Source of the DNA: Streptomyces sindenensis
Lineage (GTDB): Bacteria > Actinomycetota > Actinomycetes > Streptomycetales > Streptomycetaceae
Assembly: GCF_014649035.1 (NCBI RefSeq)
Contig: NZ_BMSG01000008.1
Span: 1 to 64,000, forward strand
Direction: 5' to 3'
DNA: 64,000 nucleotides
The translations under genes were made by a program, and so were the position numbers. The notes below the pieces were generated by a model. It made no database searches and was not told the origin of the DNA. It was given only the letters and a program-made list of their open reading frames with translations. This document shows positions 39,995-49,304 of the stretch, in pieces. Each line of letters opens with the position of its first letter. Positions within the stretch are counted from its first letter, which is position 1.

Positions 39995-41380
39995 GTGGCC
40001 ATCTCGGTCTTCGACCTCTTCTCGGTCGGCATCGGCCCCTCCAGCTCCCACACGGTGGGCCCGATGAGGGCCGCCCGGATGTTCGCGCGCCGCCTGAAGA
40101 ACGAGGGCCTGCTCGCGCACACCGCCTCGATACGGGCCGAGCTGTACGGCTCACTCGGCGCGACCGGCCACGGGCACGGGACGCCGAAGGCGGTCCTGCT
40201 CGGCCTGGAGGGCGAGTCGCCGCAGACGGTCGACGTGGAGAGCGCCGACACGCGCGTGGACGAGATCCGCTCCAGCGGGCGGATCAACCTGCTGGGCATG
40301 CACGAGATCCCGTTCGCCTTCGACGACGACCTGGTCCTGCACCGCCGCAAGGCGCTCCCGTACCACGCCAACGGCATGACGGTCTTCGCGTACGACACCG
40401 AAGGCGCCCCGGTCCTGGAGAAGACGTACTACTCGGTCGGCGGCGGCTTCGTCGTGGACGAGGACGCGGTGGCCGGGGAGAACCCGATCGTCCCGGACGA
40501 CACGGCCCTCAAGCACCCCTTCCGCACCGGCGACGAGCTGCTGCGGCTCTCCCGCGAGACCGGCCTGTCCATCTCCTCGATGATGCTGGAGAACGAGCTG
40601 GCCTGGCGCACGGAGGCGGAGATCCGCTCCGGTCTGCTGGACATCTGGCGCGTCATGCAGGCCTGCGTCTCGCGCGGCATGTCCCGCGAGGGCATCCTCC
40701 CCGGCGGCCTCAAGGTCCGCCGCCGCGCGGCGAACTCGGCCCGCCAGCTGCGCGCCGAGGGCGACCCGCAGGCCCACGCGATGGAGTGGATCACCCTCTA
40801 CGCGATGGCGGTCAACGAGGAGAACGCGGCGGGCGGCCGCGTCGTCACCGCCCCCACGAACGGCGCGGCGGGCATCATCCCGGCCGTTCTGCACTACTAC
40901 ATGAACTTCGCGTCCCACGGCTGCACCGAGGCGGAGAAGGAGGACAGCGTCGTCCGCTTCCTCCTCGCGGCGGGCGCGATCGGCCTCCTCTTCAAGGAGA
41001 ACGCCTCGATCTCCGGCGCCGAGGTCGGCTGCCAGGGCGAGGTCGGCTCGGCCTGCTCGATGGCGGCCGGCGCCCTGGCCGAGGTCCTCGGCGGCTCCCC
41101 CGAGCAGGTGGAGAACGCCGCCGAGATCGGCATGGAACACAACCTGGGCCTGACCTGCGACCCGGTCGGCGGGCTCGTCCAGATCCCCTGCATCGAGCGC
41201 AACGGCATGGCGGCGGTGAAGGCGGTCACGGCGGCGCGGATGGCGCTGCGGGGCGACGGCAGCCACAAGGTCTCCCTCGACAAGGTCATCAAGACCATGA
41301 AGGAGACCGGGGCCGACATGAGCGTGAAGTACAAGGAGACGGCTCGGGGCGGGCTCGCGGTGAACATCATCGAGTGCTAG
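39995..41380 (+). CDS. sdaA: L-serine ammonia-lyase (serine deaminase, Fe-S type)
   Basis: 461-aa single-chain enzyme turning serine into pyruvate and ammonia. Starts '[20 protein letters not shown]' with the beta domain, then the catalytic alpha domain; the [4Fe-4S] cysteines are in '[12 protein letters not shown]' and '[14 protein letters not shown]'. The GTG at 39995 has AAGGAG 7 nt upstream, and this start matches family length; earlier ATG frames are rejected. Placed after the glycine-cleavage genes, it would drain serine formed by GlyA. Confidence 0.96.
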   Translation: MAISVFDLFSVGIGPSSSHTVGPMRAARMFARRLKNEGLLAHTASIRAELYGSLGATGHGHGTPKAVLLGLEGESPQTVDVESADTRVDEIRSSGRINLLGMHEIPFAFDDDLVLHRRKALPYHANGMTVFAYDTEGAPVLEKTYYSVGGGFVVDEDAVAGENPIVPDDTALKHPFRTGDELLRLSRETGLSISSMMLENELAWRTEAEIRSGLLDIWRVMQACVSRGMSREGILPGGLKVRRRAANSARQLRAEGDPQAHAMEWITLYAMAVNEENAAGGRVVTAPTNGAAGIIPAVLHYYMNFASHGCTEAEKEDSVVRFLLAAGAIGLLFKENASISGAEVGCQGEVGSACSMAAGALAEVLGGSPEQVENAAEIGMEHNLGLTCDPVGGLVQIPCIERNGMAAVKAVTAARMALRGDGSHKVSLDKVIKTMKETGADMSVKYKETARGGLAVNIIEC

Positions 41381-41787
41381 GCGGATGGGCCCCGGCCGGC
41401 GCGTTCGCCGCTTTCAGCGCTGCCGGGGACTTCCCTGCCGGCGCGGCGGGAAGTCCTTCAGAACCCCCTGGGACAGACGTGGAAGTCCTGGAAAAGTCCC
41501 TGGGTTGTGCCGGAAGCAGGCGAAAGGCGCGCACGTCAGACATTAGGATTCCATGGGGCTGCCGAAGGAGACCACGGCCGACTGCGTCGCACAATATCGA
41601 ATGCATGTTCTGCGTTGCGTCCTGCGCGACTCGTTCGCGTGATTCGATCACCCGATCGCCGGATACCCCGGCCTCGGGACTTGTTCGTTATCCGGACGCG
41701 AGAGGCGTGCCGACGGGTTCGGAGAAAGGTTTCCTCCGCCGACTCTCGACACCATTCGACATCACATGACCAACCGGGGGCACCACC
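41381..41787. other. Intergenic region with sdaA terminator and promoter of the sigma-like gene
   Basis: 407 bp without a supported gene. GGACTTCCC/GGGAAGTCC at 41427-41456 is the likely sdaA terminator. AAGTCC then recurs three times between 41450 and 41505. The right half (about 41560-41780) is lower in GC and probably carries the promoter of the next gene. Confidence 0.6.
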
Positions 41788-42537
41788 ATTCACCACGACC
41801 CGACCAGTCGCTCGGGCCCGGCCCCTGCGGCGGCTGACCTCCCGCCCCCGACGCCCGAGTCGGCCTTCGACGCGCTGTACCTCTCCACTGTGCAGGGCCT
41901 CACCCAGCAGGCCTATGTCCTGACCGGGTGCCGCACGCTCGCCTTCGAGTCCGCCGAACACGCCTTCCGCCAGGTTTGGGAACACTGGCCCGAAGTCGCG
42001 CGCGATCCCGACCCCGCAGGGTGGGCGCGAGCGCGCACCCATGAATACGCGCTGTCTCCCTGGCACCGATTGCGGCCCGGCCTGAACCGCCCGGATCCGC
42101 TGTCCTCCGACCCCGTGGTGCAGGCACTACTGGAACTTCCGCAGTGGCAGCGCCGAACGGTGCTGCTCTGCGACGGCTTGGACTTGAGTGTGGCGGAAGC
42201 CGCGTTCGAGACGCAGGCGAGCACCACCGCCACCGCCGCCAGGCTCCAGAATGCCCGCACCGCCTTCCGCCGGCAGATGCCGGACACCTCGGCCGACAGC
42301 TCTCGCCAGGCACTCAGAAAGCGCGTCAAGGGCGCGTCTGTCGCCACCTTCGTCCAGCCCTGGTCCATCCGGACCGCCAGCGAACGCCGTGCCAGCACCC
42401 TCAGCCGCGCCGTGTTCGGGGCTACCGCGACCTTCATGGCCCTTGTCGCCGTCATGAGCGCCACCGCTCCGTCGAACGGGGACCCGGTCGACGACAGACG
42501 CGCTGACCGGCGCACAGCCCAGACGGCGCAGGAGTGA
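41788..42537 (+). CDS. ECF-sigma-like protein with C-terminal membrane segment; apparent ATT start
   Basis: 249-aa protein if read from ATT at 41788. Region-2-like 'AFDALYLSTVQGLTQQAYVL' and region-4-like 'LELPQWQRRTVLLCDGLDLS' resemble ECF sigma factors but are degenerate. A hydrophobic segment 'AVFGATATFMALVAVMSATA' near the C-terminus suggests membrane attachment. The frame is open only from 41770; the first conventional start is a GTG at 41890, inside region 2. GGGGG lies 7 nt before the ATT codon. Either ATT is used, or the start codon has been lost by mutation. Regulatory function is inferred only. Confidence 0.6.
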   Translation: MHHDPTSRSGPAPAAADLPPPTPESAFDALYLSTVQGLTQQAYVLTGCRTLAFESAEHAFRQVWEHWPEVARDPDPAGWARARTHEYALSPWHRLRPGLNRPDPLSSDPVVQALLELPQWQRRTVLLCDGLDLSVAEAAFETQASTTATAARLQNARTAFRRQMPDTSADSSRQALRKRVKGASVATFVQPWSIRTASERRASTLSRAVFGATATFMALVAVMSATAPSNGDPVDDRRADRRTAQTAQE

Positions 42538-42739
42538 CGCGGGGTCAGAGTGCGGGCGCTCGACGCTCACCGCCGGCCTGCCTGCGTGGCCTCATGCGGA
42601 ACTACAGGCTCAGTCGATCCGATCCGAGGGGTCACCTCATTTTCGCAGGCCAGCCTACCCGCCGCGGAGGTATCACCACCTTCGAGTGAAGATCTGTTAC
42701 TGGCCAGGACATTCCGGCAGCAGAAACGTTGATTCAGCC

Positions 42740-43435
42740 ATGGGTCCACAGCAGTCCTGGAGTCACCACAAGGTTCTGGCGGAGGAGTTCTGTTTGCACG
42801 ATGAGCAAGTCGGATTCGCGGAAGCAGCGCTCCGCGAAGCACAGATGCGGCGCAGTCGCTCGCTCGCCGCATTCGCTGTCACAGTGGGCCGGGACAGGTC
42901 CGTTGCCGATCTGTTGGGCCTGCAGGAACGTGAGGTCAGGTCGGTCCGGCGCGAGGTGGGCAAGAACAGCGCCCGGGCCGCTGCGGACGACTTGCTCCAT
43001 GCCTCAAGGGCTTCCGACGACGGCCCTCGAACCGAATGGACCACAGACCTGGACGCCGCTCTCAGCCACGGCTGGAGCCAAGGAGTGGATCTGCAGGTGC
43101 TTGCGGCCCAGGTCGGCACCGATGTAGCAAGCATCGTGGATCGGTTGAAGGACTTGTCCACGCTGGGGATGCTGCGGGAAGACAGCGGCACCCCGGCAAG
43201 GGGCCGCCACCGTAAGCGAGGCAACGCGGCCGACTCGCCCCCGGCCGAGGCCGCTGCGCACTCGCAGCCCCGAGAGCGGCCGGCAGAACCCCGACCGACC
43301 AGTCAGCAGATGGCGGAGAGTTGGGCCGCGTGGGAATCGCAGCTCATCCCTGAGCCGAACAGCGCCGCTGCGCAAGGAAGCAGGGGTGTCGTCCTGGAGG
43401 GCGTGGTGTATCCGCCGTCCCCGTACGACCACTGA
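42740..43435 (+). CDS. Hypothetical protein with HTH-like segments
   Basis: 231-aa protein with no known domain. 'SVADLLGLQEREVRSVRREV' (about 56-75) and 'LQVLAAQVGTDVASIVDRLK' (about 120-139) each look like a helix-turn-helix; the C-terminal 70 residues are Pro/Glu/Ser-rich. Base composition is lower in GC than the surroundings. The ATG at 42740 is chosen because homology-like sequence begins soon after; a GTG at 42686 is also open. No ribosome site is obvious at either. Confidence 0.55.
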   Translation: MGPQQSWSHHKVLAEEFCLHDEQVGFAEAALREAQMRRSRSLAAFAVTVGRDRSVADLLGLQEREVRSVRREVGKNSARAAADDLLHASRASDDGPRTEWTTDLDAALSHGWSQGVDLQVLAAQVGTDVASIVDRLKDLSTLGMLREDSGTPARGRHRKRGNAADSPPAEAAAHSQPRERPAEPRPTSQQMAESWAAWESQLIPEPNSAAAQGSRGVVLEGVVYPPSPYDH

Positions 43436-43662
43436 GAAGGGCCTTGACCCTGATTCCGAACATGTCTGTGCGGCATGGGGGCAGGGGCGGCAACCGCAAC
43501 GATCTCCCCGCGGGCACGTCCCTCACCGAACCGGCCCCGAGGGCCGCTCGCACGACCAGGCGAACGGCCCCCGGTCGCACCTGACCCCCATTTCGGGACA
43601 AAACACCCGCCCTATTGCTAGCTTTCCCTGGTTGGCCGATGACCGCATCGACGAGGGAACCC

Positions 43663-45102
43663 ATGAGCCACCCCGAGGCCCCGCCCCGCCCGGCCGCCAA
43701 ACTGTCGCTCCTGACCCTGACCGCGATGGTGGTCGGCTCGATGGTCGGGGCCGGAGTCTTCTCGCTGCCCAGTCGGTTCGCGCAGGAGACCGGGGTCGCG
43801 GGGGCCCTGATCGCCTGGGCGGTCGCCGGGACGGGCATGCTGATGCTCGCCTTCGTCTTCCAGGCGCTCGCCGTGCGGCGGCCGGACCTGGACGCCGGGG
43901 TGTACGCGTACGCGAAGGCGGGGTTCGGGGAGTATCTCGGCTTCTTCTCCGCCTTCGGCTACTGGGCCAGCGCCTGCGTCGGCAATGTCACCTACTGGGT
44001 GCTCATCATGTCGACCGTCGGCGCGGTGGCGCCCGTGCTGGGTGACGGCGACACGGTGACGGCGGTGGTCGTCTCCTCGGTGGGGCTGTGGGGGTTCTTC
44101 CTGCTGATCCGGCGAGGTGTGAAGGAGGCGGCGGCGATCAACCGGATCGTCACCGTCGCGAAGGTCGTGCCGATCCTCTTCTTCGTCGTCCTGGCGCTCT
44201 TCTACTTCGAACCGTCCGTCTTCGCCGACAACTTCAGCGGGACCGCCGAGGCCGGCACCCTCTTCGACCAGGTCCGGGGCACCATGCTCGCGACCGTCTT
44301 CGTGTTCCTCGGTGTCGAGGGGGCCAGCGTGTACTCGCGGCACGCCAAGCGCCGCGAGGACGTCGGCCGGGCCACCGTTCTGGGCTTCCTGAGCGTGTTC
44401 GCCGTCTTCGCCTCCGTCACGATCGTCAGTTACGGGCTGCTGCCGATGGCCGAGATCGCCGACCTGCGGCAGCCGTCGATGGCCGAGGTGCTGGAGTCGG
44501 CCGTCGGCACGTGGGGGAAGGTCTTCATCAGCGTCGGCCTCATCGTCTCCGTGCTCGGCGCCTACCTCGCCTGGACCCTGATGGCCGCCGAGGTCCTCTT
44601 CGTCGCCGCCCAGGACAAGGACATGCCGCGCTTCCTGGGGCAGTCGACGGCGGCGGACGTGCCCGTGAACGCGCTGCTCCTGACCACGTGCCTGAGCCAG
44701 GTCGTGCTCGTCGTGACCCTCTTCTCCGACGACGCGTTCACCTTCGCCCTCGATCTGACCAGCGCGCTGAGCCTGATCCCGTTCCTGCTGGCCGCCGCCT
44801 TCGCGGTGAAGGTCGCGGCCCGGCCCGAGCGCTGGGGCGCGGTCGGGCGCTCCGCCCGCCGCGAGCTGGTCATCGCCGTCGTGGCGACGCTCTACACCGC
44901 ATTCCTGCTGTACGCGGCCGGGCCGAAGTTCGTCCTCGTCTCCTTCATCCTCTACGCCCCGGCGACCTTCCTCTTCGTCATGTCCCGCCGGGAGCAGGGG
45001 CGCCGGGTCTTCTCCCCCGGTGAAGCGGTCATCTGCGCGGTGTCGGTGGCGGGTGCCGCCGTCGGCGTCGCGGCGCTGGCCCTCGGCTGGATCGAGCTGT
45101 GA
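43663..45102 (+). CDS. APC-family amino-acid antiporter (arginine/ornithine ArcD type)
   Basis: 479-aa permease with about twelve membrane helices. The APA-subfamily start 'LTAMVVGSMVGAGVFSLPS' is followed by 'DAGVYAYAKAGFGEYLGFFS' and 'VFLGVEGASVYSRHAKRRED', all typical of ArcD-like exchangers. Adjacent to arginine deiminase, it most likely swaps external arginine for ornithine. The ATG at 43663 has GAGGGA 4 nt upstream; two earlier ATGs are open. A promoter-like TATTGCTAGC lies near 43613. Confidence 0.9.
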   Translation: MSHPEAPPRPAAKLSLLTLTAMVVGSMVGAGVFSLPSRFAQETGVAGALIAWAVAGTGMLMLAFVFQALAVRRPDLDAGVYAYAKAGFGEYLGFFSAFGYWASACVGNVTYWVLIMSTVGAVAPVLGDGDTVTAVVVSSVGLWGFFLLIRRGVKEAAAINRIVTVAKVVPILFFVVLALFYFEPSVFADNFSGTAEAGTLFDQVRGTMLATVFVFLGVEGASVYSRHAKRREDVGRATVLGFLSVFAVFASVTIVSYGLLPMAEIADLRQPSMAEVLESAVGTWGKVFISVGLIVSVLGAYLAWTLMAAEVLFVAAQDKDMPRFLGQSTAADVPVNALLLTTCLSQVVLVVTLFSDDAFTFALDLTSALSLIPFLLAAAFAVKVAARPERWGAVGRSARRELVIAVVATLYTAFLLYAAGPKFVLVSFILYAPATFLFVMSRREQGRRVFSPGEAVICAVSVAGAAVGVAALALGWIEL

Positions 45103-45153
45103 GCGCCGGCCCCGTACGGACAGAACCCCGATGCATCGAGTGAAAGGCTCACC

Positions 45154-46410
45154 GTGACACCCACCGGCCCCGCTTCCGTCCTCGGCGTCCACTCCGAAGT
45201 GGGGCGGCTGCGCAAGGTCCTGGTCTGCGCCCCCGGCATGGCCCACCGCCGGCTGACCCCGACCAACTCCGACGATCTGCTGTTCGACGACGTGATGTGG
45301 GTGGAGAACGCCCAGCGGGACCACGCCGACTTCGTTGCCCAGCTCACCGACCGCGGGGTGGAGGTCGTCGAACTGCACGCGCTGCTCGCCGCCACCATGG
45401 AGATCCCGGAGGCCAGATCCTGGCTGCTCGACCGGAAGATCGACGCGAACGAGGTGGGTCTCGGGCTGGTCGACGACACCCGCGCCTTCCTGGATTCCCT
45501 GACGCCGCGCCGGCTGTCCGACCATCTCATCGGTGGTCTGGCCATCGCGGATCTCCCGGCGGAGTTCCGTTCGGCGTACGTGGGTCTCGCCCGGGAGGGC
45601 ACGGGGGCGCGGGAGTACCTGATGCCGCCGCTGCCCAACACCCTCTACACCCGGGACACCACCTGCTGGCTCTACGGCGGGGTGACGCTCAACCCGCTGT
45701 ACTGGCCCGCCCGGCACGACGAGACCCTGCTGATGAAGGCGATCTACACCTTCCACCCGGACTTCCGGGGCTCCACGATCTGGTGGGGCGACCCGGAGAG
45801 GGACTGGGGCCGGGCCACGTTCGAGGGCGGGGACATCATGCCGGTCGGCAACGGCGTCGTCCTCATGGGCATGAGCGAACGGACCTCCCGCCAGGCGATC
45901 ACCCAGGTCGCGGCGGCGCTGTTCGCCGAGGGGGCGGCCGGGCACGTCATCGTCGCCGGGATGCCGAAGCTGCGTTCGGCGATGCACCTCGACACGGTGT
46001 TCACGTTCGCCGACCGGGACATCGTCACGCTGTACCCGCGCATCATGGATGCCGTCCACACGTTCTCGCTGCGGCCCTCGGACCGGGCGCCCGGGATCGA
46101 GATCACCGACGAGGGTTCGACACCGTTCACCGAGGTCGTGGCGCGTGCCCTCGGCCTGCCCCAGCTGCGGGTGATCGAGACGGGCGGCGACGTCTACGCC
46201 TCGGAGCGCCAGCAGTGGGACAGCGGCAACAACGCGGTGGCCCTGGAGCCGGGGGTCGTCTTCACCTACGACCGCAATACCCAGACCAACGCCCTGCTGC
46301 GGCGGGCCGGGGTGGAGGTCATCACGATCGTCGGCGCGGAGCTGGGGCGGGGCCGGGGCGGCGGGCACTGCATGACCTGCCCGCTGATCCGCGACGCGGT
46401 GGACTTCTGA
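45154..46410 (+). CDS. arcA: Arginine deiminase
   Basis: 418-aa guanidino-modifying enzyme converting arginine to citrulline and ammonia. Motifs '[10 protein letters not shown]', 'MHLDTVFTF' and the C-terminal catalytic Cys406 in [10 protein letters not shown] are intact. GTG start with GAAAGG upstream. Second gene after the antiporter. Ornithine carbamoyltransferase and carbamate kinase, the rest of the pathway, are not next to it. Confidence 0.96.
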   Translation: MTPTGPASVLGVHSEVGRLRKVLVCAPGMAHRRLTPTNSDDLLFDDVMWVENAQRDHADFVAQLTDRGVEVVELHALLAATMEIPEARSWLLDRKIDANEVGLGLVDDTRAFLDSLTPRRLSDHLIGGLAIADLPAEFRSAYVGLAREGTGAREYLMPPLPNTLYTRDTTCWLYGGVTLNPLYWPARHDETLLMKAIYTFHPDFRGSTIWWGDPERDWGRATFEGGDIMPVGNGVVLMGMSERTSRQAITQVAAALFAEGAAGHVIVAGMPKLRSAMHLDTVFTFADRDIVTLYPRIMDAVHTFSLRPSDRAPGIEITDEGSTPFTEVVARALGLPQLRVIETGGDVYASERQQWDSGNNAVALEPGVVFTYDRNTQTNALLRRAGVEVITIVGAELGRGRGGGHCMTCPLIRDAVDF

Positions 46411-46420
46411 CGCGGTACGG

Positions 46421-46442
46421 CCACGGGTACGGATCCCCGTGG
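46421..46442. terminator. Hairpin between arcA and the CIS ATPase gene
   Basis: CCACGGG/CCCGTGG with a short loop, 11 bp after the arcA stop and 32 bp before the end of the convergent ATPase gene. GACGCGGT is also directly repeated across the arcA stop, 16 nt apart. Confidence 0.45.
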
Positions 46443-46473
46443 GGCGCGGCACCTCGTGTGCGTACCGTACGGG

Positions 46474-48603
46474 CTACCGCCCCGCGCGCGCCCGCTCCTT
46501 CGCCAGCCACGGGCCGAACTCGCTCTCCAGCACCAGCCGCCCCAGCTTGCGGTACTCCTGGAGAACCGCCGTGATGAGCTGGTCCATGGTCAGCGGGGCC
46601 CCGGCCTCCGCCGCGAGGTAGGCGGCGGTCACCGCGCAGGCCCGGATCGAGCCGCCCGCCAGCTCGAAGCGGTCCGCGCAGAACTCCAGGTCGAGCGTGG
46701 TGTCGCGCGGGACCGCCGGGCCCAGGCAGCGGTCCCACAGGGCGAGGCGCTGGCGGGCGTCGGGCATCGGGAACTCGGCGATCACGTCGAGGCGGCGGGT
46801 GAACGCCTCGTCGAGGTTGGACCGGAGGTTGGTGGTGAGCACGGCGATGCCGTCGAAGGACTCCATGCGCTGGAGGAGGTAGGCGGACTCCATGTTGGCG
46901 TGTTTGTCCCGGGAGTCGTTCACCTGGGAGCGCTTGCCGAAGATCGCGTCGGCCTCGTCGAACAGCAGGATGCCGTTGACGTCGGACGCCTCGACGAAGA
47001 TGCGCTCCAGGTTCTTCTCGGTCTCCCCGATGTACTTGTCGACCACCGTGGACAGGTCCACCACGTAGAGTTCCATGCCCAGTTCGGCGGCGACCACCTC
47101 GGCGGACATGGTCTTCCCGGTGCCGGACTCCCCGGCGAACAGGGCGATGACGCCTCTCCCCCGGCCGCCGCCCGGCCGCATCCGCCACTGCCCGAGGACC
47201 GTCTCGCGGTGGCGCGCGCGCAGGGCGAGTTCGGCGAGCTGGGTGCGGGTGGCCGGGGGCAGCACCAGGTCGTCCCAGCCGACGCCGGGCTCGATGCGGC
47301 GGGCGAGCCGTTCCAGGCCCGCGCCGTTCTGGGCGCGGACCGCCGCCCGCAGGTCGTCCGGGCCGACCGGTCGGGGCTCCAGGGCGGCGAGCCGGGAGGC
47401 GACGGTCGCGGCCCGGCGCAGCTGGCCGGAGTCGAGCCGGTAGGCGACGGCCGCCTCGATCAGCGTGTCGTCGGCGGCGGCGTGCGCGGTGGAGAGGCCG
47501 GCCGAGCGGCCCGCTTCGGCGAGCGCCCGCCGCCACTGCCGGGCCATGCCGTCGGGGCCGGGGGGCGGGACGGTGACGGGCACCGGGCTCTCCGGCGTCC
47601 ACAGCGGGTCCCAGTTCTTCTTCCCGTACGCGATCAGGGGCGTGGAGCCGAGCGCCGCGCACAGGGACCCGAGCAGCCGGGCCCCCTCGGGGCGTTCGGG
47701 GGCGAGTGTTTCGAGCGGGCCGAGGACCACTCCGGCGCGGCCGAGGCGGGCTTCGGTCGCCAGTGCCCGTACGAGAGCGGTCGGTTGGGGTGCGATCGCG
47801 AGCGCGGCGATGTCGACGACGAGCGGGCGCCGGGCCGCTGCGCGCAGGGCCGCGACCGCGAGGCCGTGCGGGTCGCCGCCCCGGTCGAGCAGGTGCACCA
47901 GGCCGCTGCCCGTGCCGAGGGCGGCGGCGATCCGGGGGACCTCGGGCCGCTCGTCCGGCTCCGGGGTGCGGGTGTCCTCCCGGACGATCCCGCGCAGTCG
48001 GCCGTCGATCCCGTCGTCGCCGAGGAGATACGCGGTGACCCGGTCGGGTACACGCAAGAGCCGCGAGAGCAGGGGGCGTTCGGGCTCTGCGATCTCCAGC
48101 AGGCCGCCCGCGACGAGCGGGGCGGCGGGCGCGAACCGGAAGCGGCCCGGACCGGCGGCGGGCAGCCCGCGCAGTTCCAGGGCCAGGCCGATGGTGGGGC
48201 GGCGGCGGGTGAGATCGTCGTTGAGGTACCCGTACAGCCGCTCGAACCGGGGGTCGATGTCCGGGGCCAGGGCGATGAGCAGGAGGTCGACGTCCGGCGG
48301 CGCCAGACCGAAGCGTCCGGCCAGTTCGCCGAGCCGGCCGCCGTCCCCCGCGCCGGAAGGAACCCGGTCCCCGTCCCCGTACGCCGGTACGGGCGTGAAC
48401 GCGTCGCGAGTCTCCAGGATGCGGGCCGCCGCCTCGGGGGTGAGGTACTGCCCCCGGTAGGGGTCGTCGGGGTCCGGGTCGGCGGCGCGGCGGGCGGCGA
48501 CGGCTTCCCTGACCCGCTGTTCGACCTGGCCGAGCCGCTCCCAGAGCACCTCGGTGCCGGCCGACTCGCGTTCCTGTCCGTCCTGTTGTGCTACCAGGGT
48601 CAT
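46474..48603 (-). CDS. AAA+ ATPase of the contractile injection system (Pvc15-like)
   Basis: 709-aa ATPase of the type found in every extracellular CIS locus, thought to assist assembly or disassembly. The N-terminal 450 residues are winged/degenerate ATPase region; the active AAA+ module has Walker A GESGTGKT (491-498), Walker B LLFDEAD (546-552) and arginine-finger region 603-604 (TRRLD). The ATG at 48603 overlaps the DUF4255 gene stop by ATGA. Last gene of the minus-strand set. Confidence 0.92.
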   Translation of the reverse strand: MTLVAQQDGQERESAGTEVLWERLGQVEQRVREAVAARRAADPDPDDPYRGQYLTPEAAARILETRDAFTPVPAYGDGDRVPSGAGDGGRLGELAGRFGLAPPDVDLLLIALAPDIDPRFERLYGYLNDDLTRRRPTIGLALELRGLPAAGPGRFRFAPAAPLVAGGLLEIAEPERPLLSRLLRVPDRVTAYLLGDDGIDGRLRGIVREDTRTPEPDERPEVPRIAAALGTGSGLVHLLDRGGDPHGLAVAALRAAARRPLVVDIAALAIAPQPTALVRALATEARLGRAGVVLGPLETLAPERPEGARLLGSLCAALGSTPLIAYGKKNWDPLWTPESPVPVTVPPPGPDGMARQWRRALAEAGRSAGLSTAHAAADDTLIEAAVAYRLDSGQLRRAATVASRLAALEPRPVGPDDLRAAVRAQNGAGLERLARRIEPGVGWDDLVLPPATRTQLAELALRARHRETVLGQWRMRPGGGRGRGVIALFAGESGTGKTMSAEVVAAELGMELYVVDLSTVVDKYIGETEKNLERIFVEASDVNGILLFDEADAIFGKRSQVNDSRDKHANMESAYLLQRMESFDGIAVLTTNLRSNLDEAFTRRLDVIAEFPMPDARQRLALWDRCLGPAVPRDTTLDLEFCADRFELAGGSIRACAVTAAYLAAEAGAPLTMDQLITAVLQEYRKLGRLVLESEFGPWLAKERARAGR

Positions 48604-49304
48604 CGTGCGGCGTTCCCCCGCCTGCGTCGGCCGGGCGGCAGTCGCCGTTCCCGGGGTGCGGCGAAACCCTGCCCGCCGGGGTCGGCCGCCCCGTCGTAGC
48701 GCAGGCGGCGGCCGGGGTCGCCGGGTTCGCCGTCCACGTGCGGTGCGGCCTTCATGACGAGGCCCTCGGTGACCGGAGGTCCGGCGGCGGTGCGTTCGCC
48801 GGCCAGCGGGGCGAGGACCCGGAGGTCGATGGCGGCCTTCAGCTCGCCGCCGAGCGCGGACCAGACGTCGGAGGCGGACGGGCCGCCGGCTCCGGGACCC
48901 GCCGCCTCCAGCTCGACGGTCAGGCCGAGTTCGGCGAGGCTGCCGGTGTGCAGCCGCGCAGGCAGCGTGTCCGTACGCACGAGGGTCCGCAGCACCTCGG
49001 AGAGCAGACGGTGCTCGTCCTGCGGGCGGTTGGTCCAGGCGGTGACCAGATAGGTCAGCTCGAACCAGCGCGGCGGGGTCCGCCACCCGGTGACGACACC
49101 CTCCTCGTCGTGCGTCCCGGCCGTGCCGGTACGCCGCCGGGCCGCGTCCTCGCGGATGCCGTGCAGGAAGACGCTGATGGTCGGGGCGTTGCGGCGGGCG
49201 GACCAGTCCTTCGTCGGGGCGTCGAAGACCAGGTCGACGCCGCTGTCCTCCAGTCCGGCCTCGGCGAGCAACAGCCGCAGCCCCTCGTCGACTTCGTGGA
49301 TCAT
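48600..49304 (-). CDS. DUF4255 domain protein (Pvc16-like CIS cap/baseplate factor)
   Basis: 234-aa protein beginning 'MIHEVDEGLRLLLAEAGLED' and holding the DUF4255 core 'ISVFLHGIREDAARR...WFELTYLVTAWTNRPQDEHRLL' (central motif about 45-95). DUF4255 proteins are conserved in eCIS loci and resemble tail-completion or sheath-terminating factors. ATGA overlaps join it to both neighbours, so translation is coupled through three genes. Confidence 0.88.
   Translation of the reverse strand: MIHEVDEGLRLLLAEAGLEDSGVDLVFDAPTKDWSARRNAPTISVFLHGIREDAARRRTGTAGTHDEEGVVTGWRTPPRWFELTYLVTAWTNRPQDEHRLLSEVLRTLVRTDTLPARLHTGSLAELGLTVELEAAGPGAGGPSASDVWSALGGELKAAIDLRVLAPLAGERTAAGPPVTEGLVMKAAPHVDGEPGDPGRRLRYDGAADPGGQGFAAPRERRLPPGRRRRGNAAR

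Noticed and set aside
41766..41837. Short ATG frame (MTNRGHHHS...) before the sigma-like gene
   Set aside because: 23 codons, out of frame with the conserved protein and without a ribosome site; kept only as an alternative explanation of the missing start.
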